A program made the position numbers and the translations under genes. From Streptomyces lienomycini (lineage in GTDB: Bacteria; Actinomycetota; Actinomycetes; Streptomycetales; Streptomycetaceae), in NCBI RefSeq assembly GCF_027947595.1, contig NZ_CP116257.1:3100001-3164000 (forward strand): a stretch of 64,000 bases of DNA. Reading direction: 5' to 3'. Shown piece by piece: positions 27,064-35,037 of this stretch (position 1 is its first letter; every line of letters starts with the position of its first letter). The notes beneath the pieces are model-generated. The model was not told where the DNA came from and did not search any database. It worked only from the letters and a program-made list of their open reading frames with translations.

Positions 27064-28107
27064 TCACGCCGAGGCGGCGGCGGCCGGATCCGTCGGTGCC
27101 GAGGCGCCGGGCCTCCGGTTCCGCCTCGGCCCGAACCGGATCAGGAGGAGCACGACGGCGACGGCGACCAGGACGAGCGGGGCCACGTCGGTGACGAGGG
27201 TCAGGAGCAGACCGGCCGAGGCCGCCGTGTCGCCGAGGTCCCGCACGCTGTCGGGGGTGACCGCGAAGGTGAGGGCCGACACCGGCAGCAGCGCGGTCGG
27301 CTCGCCGGCGACGGTGGTGGTCGCCACGATCTCCCTGTCCACCGACTGGTCGATGGCGATACCGGTCTGCCGGTCGACCTGGGCGACGAGCGTGGAGCGG
27401 CCCGTGTAGGCGAGCGGCACCGGGTCGGGCAGGGCGGACAGCGCGTCGGGGGTGAGCCGGGCCTTCGCGTCGGCGCCGAGGGTGGGCACCAGGGCCGTGA
27501 GGAGCTGCTTCGGCAGGGCGGCCGGGAGCGGTTCGAGCACCTCCGGGTCCTTGACCGGAGCCGCGATCCTGATCTCGTAGACGTTCACCGAGCGGCCCTC
27601 CCGTTCGGCGGTCCCGGTGTAGCGGACCGGCACGATCGAGCGGGTCGTCGAGTCGTAGTACGTGTACGAGTCGTCCCGCGCGGCGTCGGGCGGGAAGGCC
27701 GAACTCAGCGCGCCCCGCGAGGGTTCCACGGCCGTCGAGGCCGGCGGTGACGTGCCCTCCCTGCTCTCTCTGTCGACGGCGTACGTCTTCGAGCTGGGCA
27801 GGGTCTGCCCGCCGACACGGACCGTCATCACGTCCTGGAGCACGGCCGTGTCGCCGTGAGTGGACGTGACCCGGACCCGCCGGTCGACGGTGACGGGTAT
27901 GCCGGACTTGAGTGCGTCGGCGGTGTCTCCGGACCGCAGGGCCGCGCTGTCCAGCATCGACGCCTTGCCCGCGTAGTGCACGGTCTGGTCGGCGTCCTCG
28001 GGCAGCTTCGTCGCGCCCGGGGCGACGACGAAGCGTACGACCGCCGCCGCGGCGAGCAACACCGCGGCCAGGGTGACGAGTACGACGGACGAACGACGAG
28101 CGGACAT
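27064..28107 (-). CDS. DUF3068 (PorA-like) membrane protein
   Basis: A 347-residue protein with an N-terminal membrane helix (about 8-28), a large extracytoplasmic beta-rich domain and a second helix near 305-325, followed by a basic tail. GATKLPEDADQTVHYAGKA and the tandem YTGTAEREGRSVNVYEIRI/VDRQTGIAIDQSVDREI pattern are typical of DUF3068 proteins of actinobacteria. Their function is unknown; the family has been linked to envelope and PorA-like porin proteins. It lies just downstream of oxiA, 25 bases away, but is probably not part of rubber use. Confidence 0.85.
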   Translation of the reverse strand: MSARRSSVVLVTLAAVLLAAAAVVRFVVAPGATKLPEDADQTVHYAGKASMLDSAALRSGDTADALKSGIPVTVDRRVRVTSTHGDTAVLQDVMTVRVGGQTLPSSKTYAVDRESREGTSPPASTAVEPSRGALSSAFPPDAARDDSYTYYDSTTRSIVPVRYTGTAEREGRSVNVYEIRIAAPVKDPEVLEPLPAALPKQLLTALVPTLGADAKARLTPDALSALPDPVPLAYTGRSTLVAQVDRQTGIAIDQSVDREIVATTTVAGEPTALLPVSALTFAVTPDSVRDLGDTAASAGLLLTLVTDVAPLVLVAVAVVLLLIRFGPRRNRRPGASAPTDPAAAASA

Positions 28108-28132
28108 GAGGTCCTCCCCCTCAGTGTTCTGG

Positions 28133-28609
28133 TCACATGTTCTCGGCGCCGGCCCTGATCGCCTCGCGGATGCGGGGATAGGTGCCGCACCGGCAGATGT
28201 TGCGGATGCCGTCCAGGTCGGCCTCGGTGACGGTGCGGCCCTCCTCCGCGACGCGGCGGACCAGGGCCACGGCGGCCATGATCTGGCCGGGCTGGCAGTA
28301 GCCGCACTGGGCGACGTCCAGGTCGATCCAGGCCTCCTGCATCGGGTGCAGCTCCCTGCCCACGGTGGCCGCGAGCCCCTCGATGGTGGTGACCTCGTCG
28401 GACGGCGCCAGGTCCCTCACCGGGATGGAACAGGGGTTGGCGGCCCTCCCGTTGAGGTGGCTCGTGCAGGCCTTGCAGACGTTGATGCCGCAGCCGTACT
28501 TCGGTCCGGTGACGCCGAGGACGTCGCGCAGGACCCACAGGAGCCGCTCGTCGTCCGCGACGTCGACGGTGACCTGCTCGCCGTTGAGGCGGAACGTGTG
28601 CTCGGGCAC
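28133..28609 (-). CDS. oxiA: Molybdenum hydroxylase small subunit, (2Fe-2S)2 protein
   Basis: A 158-residue ferredoxin-type subunit of the xanthine oxidase family. The first 2Fe-2S motif is YGCGINVCKACTSHLNG, and the second is QCGYCQPGQIM with ICRCGTYPRIREAI. It transfers electrons from the Mo centre of OxiB to an acceptor. The start is GTG at 28609 with AGGGAG upstream; the longer open frame is not real. It is the third gene of lcp-oxiB-oxiA; in Streptomyces sp. K30 oxiA and oxiB beside lcp are reported to aid oxidation of aldehydes made from rubber. Confidence 0.88.
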   Translation of the reverse strand: MPEHTFRLNGEQVTVDVADDERLLWVLRDVLGVTGPKYGCGINVCKACTSHLNGRAANPCSIPVRDLAPSDEVTTIEGLAATVGRELHPMQEAWIDLDVAQCGYCQPGQIMAAVALVRRVAEEGRTVTEADLDGIRNICRCGTYPRIREAIRAGAENM

Positions 28610-28665
28610 GGGAACTCCCTGTTCGTCCGGCGGACGTGAGTGGGTGGTGATGAGGTCGGGGGACT

Positions 28666-31002
28666 TCAACGGACGTGGTCCAGGCCGTCGGTGGGTGATG
28701 CGGGGACGGGCGGGACGGTGGGCTTGGGCGCGAAGGAGAGCGTGCCGTGGTTGATGGGGAAGACCGTGGGCAGGGTGCCGGTGGCACGGGCGTACGCGCA
28801 GGCCACCGCGGCCATCGAGGCGGCGACGCCCAGCTCCCCGGCGCCGCCCGGCCTCCCGGTGCTGTCCGGCATGACGACGATCTCCAGCTCGGGCGGCGTG
28901 TTCCACTGCCGGGTGTAGAAGTAGTTGTCCCAGCTGGCCTCGAGGAAGTGTCCGTCGCGCAGGTGCAGGCTGGAGGTGAGCGCCAGGGCGATGCCGTCCA
29001 TGAGGCAGCCCATCATCTGCGCCTCCACACCACGGGGGTTGACGGCCAGACCGACGTCCACGGCGACGACCGCCTTGGTGACGCGGGGCCCCGCGACACC
29101 GTCGCGGACGGTCCGGCCGACCGTCTCGGGACGGCAGTCCAGCTCCGTCAGCACAGCGACGGCGGAGTGGTACTCGTTGTGGAAGGCGATGCCCTGGGCC
29201 GTACCCGCGGGCATGTCCCGGCCCCAGTTCCCGGCCTCCGCGGCCCGGTCCAGTACGGCTCGCGCGCGGTCGTCCCGCAGGAAGTCGTGCCGGAACCGGT
29301 GGGGGTCCTTGTCCATCCTGGCGGCGAGCCGGTCGACGAGGAGTTCCCGGGCGCAGGTGACGTCGGGGGAGTAGACGTTGCGCATGCTGCCGGTGTTGAA
29401 GCCCTTGTCGGTCTCGCTCAGCAGGCGGCTGTTCACGCCGAAGTCGTAGGGCATCGACTGGGAGAGCTGGAAGAAGGTCTCCGAGAAGCCGATGTCGCCG
29501 ACCGGCAGTCTCGCGGCCAGGGCGGTGAAGATCTCACCGAGGCCGTGACCGAGGTCGGTGGACACACTGGTGTGCCGCTGCCGGTAGCCGAGGACGGTGT
29601 TGCCCAGGTAGTCGATGCGCACCCGGGAGATGGCCATGGGGTGGGTGCGCCCCTGGCGGGTGTCGTCCGCCCGGTGCCACATGAGCTTCACCGGCTTGCC
29701 GATCTGCCGGGAGACCTCGGCCGCCTCCAGCGCGGCGTCGAAGAAGAGCTTGCGGCCGAAGGAGCCGCCCCCCTCGGTGACGTGCACGGTCACCGCGCTC
29801 AGCGGCAGGCCCAGTCGGGCGGCGATCGCCTCCTTCGCGACGATGGGCGCCTTCAGACTCGACCAGATCTCGGCGCGGTCGCGGCGCACGTCGGCGATGG
29901 CGCAGTTGGGCTCCAGGGCGCTGTTGCCGCGGAAGTGGAAGGTGAACCGCTCCTCCACGTGCGGTGTCAGCGGCGGCAGGCCGAGCGGCAGTTCGGCGGC
30001 CCGCAACTCCTTGAGCACGGACGCGTCGGACTTCCCCTCGGCGCTCCCGGCCCGCCACGACACCCGCAGCGCGCGGACCGCGTCGATGCACCGGCCGAAG
30101 GTGGCCGCCCGCACCGCCACCCCGGTGGAGATCACGACGACGTCGGTGACGCCGGGCATGGCACGGACCTCGGGGAGATTGGACACCGCACCGACCTTGC
30201 CGTTGATGGTCGGCGGCCGGCACACCATCGTCGGCAGGGCGTCCGGGACGTTCAGGTCCATGGTGAACCGCTTGCCGCCGGTGACCGCCGCACGGGCGTC
30301 GACGCGGCCGCGCGGGGTGCCGACGACGGTGAACGTGTCGCGGGGCTTGAGGGCGACGGAGACCTGCTCGGTCCGTACGCCCGCCGCCTTGCGGGACAGT
30401 GCCCCGATGCCGGCGCTGTGCCCGCCCGGTCCCGTGACGACTCCTGCCGTCCAGGTCAGTTCGGTGGTCGTGAGGCCCCATTCGGCGGCCGCCGTCCGCA
30501 GCAGCCGGTCTCGGGCGACGGCGGCGGCGGTGCGGATGGGGGTGTAGGTCGAGAAGGTCGTGTTCGAGCCGCCGGTGAGCTGGTTGAACAGCAGTTCCGG
30601 TCGCGCGTCGGCCAGGGTGATGTGCACCCGCTCGAGCGGGATGCCGAGTTCCTCGGCGATCAGCATGGCCGTGGACGTGGTGATGCCCTGGCCCACCTCG
30701 GTCCGCGGCAGCGCGAAGGACACGGTGCCGTCCGGGTTCACCCGGACCGTGATCAGACCGGACGTCGGCAGGGCCGCCGCCGTCATCACGTCGTTGAGAT
30801 CGATCAGGTCCGTGATCTCCGGCGAGGGGATGCCCGGCGAGGGGCTGTCCGCCCGCGCCGGGGTGGGCGGGACGAGTTGGGCGGCCGTGATCAGCGTCGG
30901 GGCGGCCAGTACGTATCCGAGGAACCGGCGCCTGCCCCACGGCCGCGTGCCGGACCCCGCCGGAGGCGGTTGTGTCGTTCCCTCGTCGCGCGGTGTCGTC
31001 AT
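28666..31002 (-). CDS. oxiB: Molybdenum hydroxylase large subunit, Tat-exported
   Basis: A 778-residue molybdopterin-binding subunit of the isoquinoline 1-oxidoreductase/aldehyde oxidase type. A Tat signal (GRRRFLGYVLAAPTLITAAQ) implies export with bound cofactor, probably together with OxiA. MPT-contact segments include VEVGQGITTSTAMLIAEEL, GGSFGRKLFFDAALEAAEV and the C-terminal GGAGELGVAASMAAVACAY, which holds the catalytic Glu. Start ATG at 31002 was chosen because it leads into the Tat signal; an upstream ATG adds 14 residues. It lies 163 bases after lcp on the same strand and 56 bases before oxiA. Confidence 0.9.
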   Translation of the reverse strand: MTTPRDEGTTQPPPAGSGTRPWGRRRFLGYVLAAPTLITAAQLVPPTPARADSPSPGIPSPEITDLIDLNDVMTAAALPTSGLITVRVNPDGTVSFALPRTEVGQGITTSTAMLIAEELGIPLERVHITLADARPELLFNQLTGGSNTTFSTYTPIRTAAAVARDRLLRTAAAEWGLTTTELTWTAGVVTGPGGHSAGIGALSRKAAGVRTEQVSVALKPRDTFTVVGTPRGRVDARAAVTGGKRFTMDLNVPDALPTMVCRPPTINGKVGAVSNLPEVRAMPGVTDVVVISTGVAVRAATFGRCIDAVRALRVSWRAGSAEGKSDASVLKELRAAELPLGLPPLTPHVEERFTFHFRGNSALEPNCAIADVRRDRAEIWSSLKAPIVAKEAIAARLGLPLSAVTVHVTEGGGSFGRKLFFDAALEAAEVSRQIGKPVKLMWHRADDTRQGRTHPMAISRVRIDYLGNTVLGYRQRHTSVSTDLGHGLGEIFTALAARLPVGDIGFSETFFQLSQSMPYDFGVNSRLLSETDKGFNTGSMRNVYSPDVTCARELLVDRLAARMDKDPHRFRHDFLRDDRARAVLDRAAEAGNWGRDMPAGTAQGIAFHNEYHSAVAVLTELDCRPETVGRTVRDGVAGPRVTKAVVAVDVGLAVNPRGVEAQMMGCLMDGIALALTSSLHLRDGHFLEASWDNYFYTRQWNTPPELEIVVMPDSTGRPGGAGELGVAASMAAVACAYARATGTLPTVFPINHGTLSFAPKPTVPPVPASPTDGLDHVR

Positions 31003-31165
31003 CGTCCCGTCTCGGTCTCGTGGTGGAAGGGGGCGTGCCGTCACCCGCGGCCGGACGTGGGCGCGGGCGGTGGCCGGGGAGTCGGGGAGGGCGGGGGCCC
31101 GGCCGGTGGCGCGGGGTCCGGTGCGTGACGACGGGACCCCGCGCTCCGGTGGCGTCGGGCAGGGC

Positions 31166-32389
31166 TCAGGACGGCCGGTTGGCGTCCGGGATCTCGATGC
31201 TGGGGCCCTTCCCCTCGGACAGGTAGAACAGGACGAACTTCCTCAGGGCCTCCTCCACCGTCCAGGCGCCCGCCGGAATCAGGGGCAGCGGAATGAGCCC
31301 CTCGCGGAAGGCCACCAGCAGCGGCCAGGCGGCGCTGATCAACGGCTGCCAGAACGGTTCCTTGTCCAGCCCGATCAGGTCGCCGGTCCGGTTGCCGAGC
31401 GTGTAGCGGGTGAACCCGTTGATCAGGGGCCGGGTGAGCCCGGCGTCGAGGTCCGCGACGAGGTCCAGGAGGACGTCCGTCAGCTCCCTGCCCTCGGGCG
31501 TGGACGCCAGGATCGGGTCGAGGACCTGCCGGGACTGGGCGTTGGCCTCGTCCCAGGAGGCGGGGATGTACTCGTCCAGGACACCGAGCATGTGGGCGGT
31601 GACCTGCCACACGTGCAGGTAGCCGGCCGACTCGGAGGGGGAGATCCGCACCCCCCAATCGATTGGCTTGCTCATGACAAACGTGGCCAGGCTGTGCCAG
31701 GTGACCATGATGTCGGCCTGGCTGATGGGGATCGTCTGCCCGCCACTGGTGCCGGACCAGCCCGGGGACTGCGGCAGCAGGTGCCGTACGGCCGCGTGCA
31801 CCAGCCGGGTCTTGACGGCGGTCACGATCATCCCGCCCGACGGCTGGTAGGCGTCCAGGTCGCCGACGTCGTAGCCGAGTTGGGCGGTCTTGGCGATGCG
31901 GTCCTTCATGTCCGCGCCGCCCTTGGAGTAGTAGACGGCGCGCGCCTCCCTCGGGATGGCGCAGCTCATGAGGCCGCTGCCCAAGCCGTAGAGGGCTCCG
32001 GTGTAGATGCCCTTCTTCGTGGTGAACCTGGCCGCGGCCGTGAGCTTGTCCTGGTCCGCCCAGGACGGCAGTCGGCGGGCCCTCTCCATGAAGTCGCGCA
32101 GATCCGCCGGAAGGCCGGCCGGTAACGCCTGGTCGTTGCGGGTCCACTTGCGCAGCGCCTCGTTGACCTTGGCCACTTCGCCGCGCTCGATCACGGCGGC
32201 GAGGACGGGGTCGGCCTCCTCGTCCCAGACCCAGTCCGGATCGACGCCCGCGCCCTTGCCGGCCACCGAACCGCTCGGCGCCCACGTCCACAGGGACTTC
32301 GCCCGGGCCGGCGAGGCGGCTCCCAGTGCTCCGAGCGCTCCGAGCGCCCCTCCCGTGATCAGCATCCTGCGTCTGCTCAGATCGTCCAT
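31166..32389 (-). CDS. lcp: Latex clearing protein, extracellular heme b rubber oxygenase
   Basis: A 407-residue Tat-secreted protein (SRRRMLITGGALGALGALG signal). It has the DUF2236/Lcp fold and the same length and residue numbering as Lcp of Streptomyces sp. K30. The active-site residues known there are all in place: Glu148 (PREAR), Arg164 (DRIAK), Lys167, Thr168 and the proximal heme ligand His198 (TRLVHAA). It cleaves cis-1,4-polyisoprene with O2 to oligo-isoprenoids with aldehyde and keto ends. GGAGGAG precedes the ATG. It is divergent from a TetR gene across a 99-bp region with a perfect inverted repeat. Confidence 0.95.
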   Translation of the reverse strand: MDDLSRRRMLITGGALGALGALGAASPARAKSLWTWAPSGSVAGKGAGVDPDWVWDEEADPVLAAVIERGEVAKVNEALRKWTRNDQALPAGLPADLRDFMERARRLPSWADQDKLTAAARFTTKKGIYTGALYGLGSGLMSCAIPREARAVYYSKGGADMKDRIAKTAQLGYDVGDLDAYQPSGGMIVTAVKTRLVHAAVRHLLPQSPGWSGTSGGQTIPISQADIMVTWHSLATFVMSKPIDWGVRISPSESAGYLHVWQVTAHMLGVLDEYIPASWDEANAQSRQVLDPILASTPEGRELTDVLLDLVADLDAGLTRPLINGFTRYTLGNRTGDLIGLDKEPFWQPLISAAWPLLVAFREGLIPLPLIPAGAWTVEEALRKFVLFYLSEGKGPSIEIPDANRPS

Positions 32390-32447
32390 CGCTGCGAACT
32401 CCTCCGCGGGTCCTTGATTTCTCCGGCACCTTCATGGGGATTGATAC

Positions 32448-32478
32448 GATGAAACACACGTTGCTTCGCTGTTTCATC
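32448..32478. promoter_or_regulatory. Perfect inverted repeat, TetR operator candidate between lcp and tetR
   Basis: GATGAAACA (32448-32456) and TGTTTCATC (32470-32478) are exact complements with a 13-base spacer. The site sits 10 bases before the TetR-type gene start and 58 bases before the lcp start. Its place between divergent genes is typical of TetR autoregulation and control of the neighbour. Confidence 0.8.
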
Positions 32479-32488
32479 AGGGGAGCAC

Positions 32489-33217
32489 ATGAGCGTCGTG
32501 AACGCCAGGGGCCGCACAGAATCGGGGAGGCACATCGTGGAACCCGTCCTGTCGTCACTCATGCAGCCCACGGGTGCTCCGTCGGTGCTGGAGAGCACGT
32601 TCGCCGAGGCGGTGGAGGGCGCGGACCAGGAGGACGAGGTGTCGGCCCGGCTGCTCGACGCCGCGTACGAGCAGTTCTGCCGGATGGGCGTCAAGCGCTC
32701 CACCATGACGGACGTCGCGCGGCTGGCCGGCGTCTCACGGATCACGGTCTACCGGCGCTTCGCCACCAAGGACCAGCTGGTCGAGCAGGTCGTGCGGCGC
32801 GAGTTCCGGCGCTACTTCGGCCGCTTCATCGTGGACATCCAGCAGGCCGAGACCGTCGCCGACCGTGTGGTGCTGGGGTTCGTCAGCTCACTCGGGGCCC
32901 TTCGCCGCAACCGCCTCATCGGTGGGCTCATGGCCGTGGAACCGGACGCCGTGGTGCCGTCCATGACCAGTGACGGAGGCCGCACCCTGGCCGTGGTGCG
33001 GCAGTTCGTCGCCTCACGGCTGCGGCAGGAGCAGCGCGCGGGCAACATCGCCGACGACGTGCGGGTGGACCTGGTCGCCGAGATGATGGTCCGCGTCTCC
33101 CTGTCCTTCCTGGTCACCCCGAGCCATGTGATCGACCTCGACGACGACGCACAACTGCGGGAGGTCGCCCGGCGGTTCCTCGTGCCCATGCTGACCGGGG
33201 GCCGGCAGGGCGAGTGA
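32489..33217 (+). CDS. TetR-family regulator divergent from lcp
   Basis: A 242-residue repressor. A 45-residue N-terminal extension precedes the HTH (LLDAAYEQFCRMGVKRSTM, DVARLAGVSRITVYRRFATKDQL), and a helical ligand domain follows. GGGGAG is placed seven bases before the ATG. It likely senses an isoprenoid breakdown product or another lipophilic signal and controls lcp-oxiBA and itself through the 32448-32478 repeat; TetR-type LcpR control is known in Gordonia. It converges on the flavohemoprotein gene with a shared terminator. Confidence 0.9.
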   Translation: MSVVNARGRTESGRHIVEPVLSSLMQPTGAPSVLESTFAEAVEGADQEDEVSARLLDAAYEQFCRMGVKRSTMTDVARLAGVSRITVYRRFATKDQLVEQVVRREFRRYFGRFIVDIQQAETVADRVVLGFVSSLGALRRNRLIGGLMAVEPDAVVPSMTSDGGRTLAVVRQFVASRLRQEQRAGNIADDVRVDLVAEMMVRVSLSFLVTPSHVIDLDDDAQLREVARRFLVPMLTGGRQGE

Positions 33218-33231
33218 GCGCCGGCCCCCGG
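33195..33231. terminator. Bidirectional terminator between tetR and hmp
   Basis: CCGGGGGCCGGC (33195-33206) and GCCGGCCCCCGG (33220-33231) are exact 12-bp complements. The left arm lies in the last codons of the TetR gene, and the right arm is ten bases past the flavohemoprotein stop, so it can serve both converging transcripts. Confidence 0.8.
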
Positions 33232-33241
33232 GCTCGCGTAG

Positions 33242-34450
33242 TCAGTCCAGGTCGGCCTGCCACAGGTCGGGGCCGAAGACCTCGTACCGGATGTCACGGG
33301 CGGCCACCCCGGCGTCCAGCAGCCGGCCGCGCACGGACTGCATGAACGGCAAGGGGCCGCACAGGTAGTACACGGCGTCCTGCGCCGGCTCCACGGCCCC
33401 GGGGTCCATCAGTCCCTCGAAGACCCCGTCGACCGGTTCCAGGCTCCGGGAGCCGTTCTCGTACCAGAGGTACATCCGCGCGTTCCTCAGCGCGAGCACG
33501 TCGTTGACCACCTGCCTGCGCAGCGGGAAGGACGCCTCGTCGTGATCGGCGTGCAGCACGGTGACGGACAGCGCGGACTCGGCCGCCACCAGGTGGGAGA
33601 GCATCCCCGCCATCGGCGCGATGCCGATGCCGGCGCAGGCGAACACCACCGGGCGTGAGTCGTCGAGCACTACGTCGCCGTAGGGCACCGACAGCGTCAG
33701 CACGTCGCCCACCTTCACGGAGTCGTGCAGGAGCGTCGACATCTCGCCGTCGGGGTCGCCACCCGCACCGCGTACGCGCTTGACCGAGAACTGGCGGTGC
33801 TCTCCGTCGTCGGCACGCGTCAGGCTGTACTGACGGGGCTGCAGCGTGCCGTCCGGCATGCGCATCCTGACCGTCACGTACTGGCCGGGCAGCGAGGCCT
33901 TCACGAGGCGGTCGTCGACACGGCGGACCACGAGGGTCACCACCTCGTCGCTCTCCTTGATCCGGCGGACCACCCGCCAGTCCCGCCACACCGTCTCCGG
34001 CCGTACGCCCCGGGCGCTGTACAGGCCGCGCTCCTGGTTGATCAGCGCGTTGGCCATCAGCCAGTAGACCTCGTCCCAGGCCGCGGCGACCTCGTCGGTG
34101 ACCGCGTCGTCCAGGACGTCGCCGATCGCCCACATCAGGTGGTCGTGAACGACCTGGTACTGGTCGGCGCGGACGCCGAGCGAGGCGTGCTTGTGCGCGA
34201 TGCGCTGCAGCAACTGTTCCGGTACGCGTTCCGGCGTCTCCAGGAGGGCCGTCGCGAAGACGGCGACCGACCCGGCCAGGGCCTGCTGCTGGTGGCCGTG
34301 CACCTGGTTGCCGCGGTTGAAGACACCGTCCATGAGGTCGGGGTGCTCGGAGAACAGGCGCCGGTAGAACCGCCGGGCGATCTCCTCGATGTGCTCACCG
34401 ACGACGGGCAGTGTCGCGGCCACAACGCCACGTGACGTGTCGGAAATCAC
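33242..34450 (-). CDS. hmp: Flavohemoprotein (nitric oxide dioxygenase type)
   Basis: A 402-residue cytosolic protein, the normal length of Hmp. The globin domain covers about 1-150 with proximal His86 in IAHKHASLG. The FAD domain has RQYSLTRADDGEHRQFSVKR, and the NAD domain has FACAGIGIAPMAGMLSHL and YYLCGPLPFMQSVRG. It oxidises NO to nitrate using NADPH and O2. The GTG start (VISDTSRGVV) has GAGAGAAG upstream; the open frame before it is spurious. Its place beside a heme-dependent oxygenase cluster is notable, but it faces the TetR gene. Confidence 0.93.
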   Translation of the reverse strand: MISDTSRGVVAATLPVVGEHIEEIARRFYRRLFSEHPDLMDGVFNRGNQVHGHQQQALAGSVAVFATALLETPERVPEQLLQRIAHKHASLGVRADQYQVVHDHLMWAIGDVLDDAVTDEVAAAWDEVYWLMANALINQERGLYSARGVRPETVWRDWRVVRRIKESDEVVTLVVRRVDDRLVKASLPGQYVTVRMRMPDGTLQPRQYSLTRADDGEHRQFSVKRVRGAGGDPDGEMSTLLHDSVKVGDVLTLSVPYGDVVLDDSRPVVFACAGIGIAPMAGMLSHLVAAESALSVTVLHADHDEASFPLRRQVVNDVLALRNARMYLWYENGSRSLEPVDGVFEGLMDPGAVEPAQDAVYYLCGPLPFMQSVRGRLLDAGVAARDIRYEVFGPDLWQADLD

Positions 34451-34654
34451 CTGACTTCTCTCAGTAACGGGCAGTGATGTGCGGGGCAGTGATGCTTCCC
34501 CGCCCCCTACCCGTCCACACCCGTCCGGGTCACGGGTGGGTGATGTGGAGGAGGTGTGAGTGGCGGTCGATGTGCCAACTCCCGCACACACCGCGCGTGC
34601 TAGCCTGCCCGCGGCCATGATCGAACATGATCGAGTGCGTACGGGGGAGGCACG

Positions 34655-35026
34655 GTGGGCTTCGACGGCTACCGGATCAAGGCGGGAATGACCGGCCAGG
34701 CCGGGCAACTCGACGACGCCGGCACCGACATGGACGGCGTCGGCTCCGCCGTCAAGTCACGCACGAGCTACTCGTACGACGACGCCGGCGGCCACGACGC
34801 CGCGTCGGCGCTCAACGCGTTCGTCAAGGCATGGGAGGCCGAGGCCAAGACACTGGCGTCGGCGCTGCACGACCTCGGGGGCAAGGTCCAGTTGGCCAAG
34901 AAGACCTACCACGGCACCGACGGCCTGGTGAAGACCCGCGTGGAGGGTGTCACCGTCGGCGGCACGAGCGCCCTGACCGACACGTCGACGCGGGGCGGAC
35001 ACTCCTCCGTCCTGTCGAGCTACTGA
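34655..35026 (+). CDS. WXG100-like small protein, candidate type VII secretion substrate
   Basis: A 123-residue helical protein starting at a GTG with GGGGGAGG five bases upstream. Two helices (about 10-35 and 47-90) flank a turn, with FVKAWEAEAKTLASALHDLG resembling the helical segments of ESX/WXG100 and related DUF6317-like proteins, and a Ser/Thr/Gly tail. It has no signal peptide. The next gene begins 11 bases after its stop, so it may be the chaperone or partner for export of the large protein. A TAGCCT -10-like hexamer is at 34601. Confidence 0.65.
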   Translation: MGFDGYRIKAGMTGQAGQLDDAGTDMDGVGSAVKSRTSYSYDDAGGHDAASALNAFVKAWEAEAKTLASALHDLGGKVQLAKKTYHGTDGLVKTRVEGVTVGGTSALTDTSTRGGHSSVLSSY

Positions 35027-35037
35027 GGAACGGGCCC

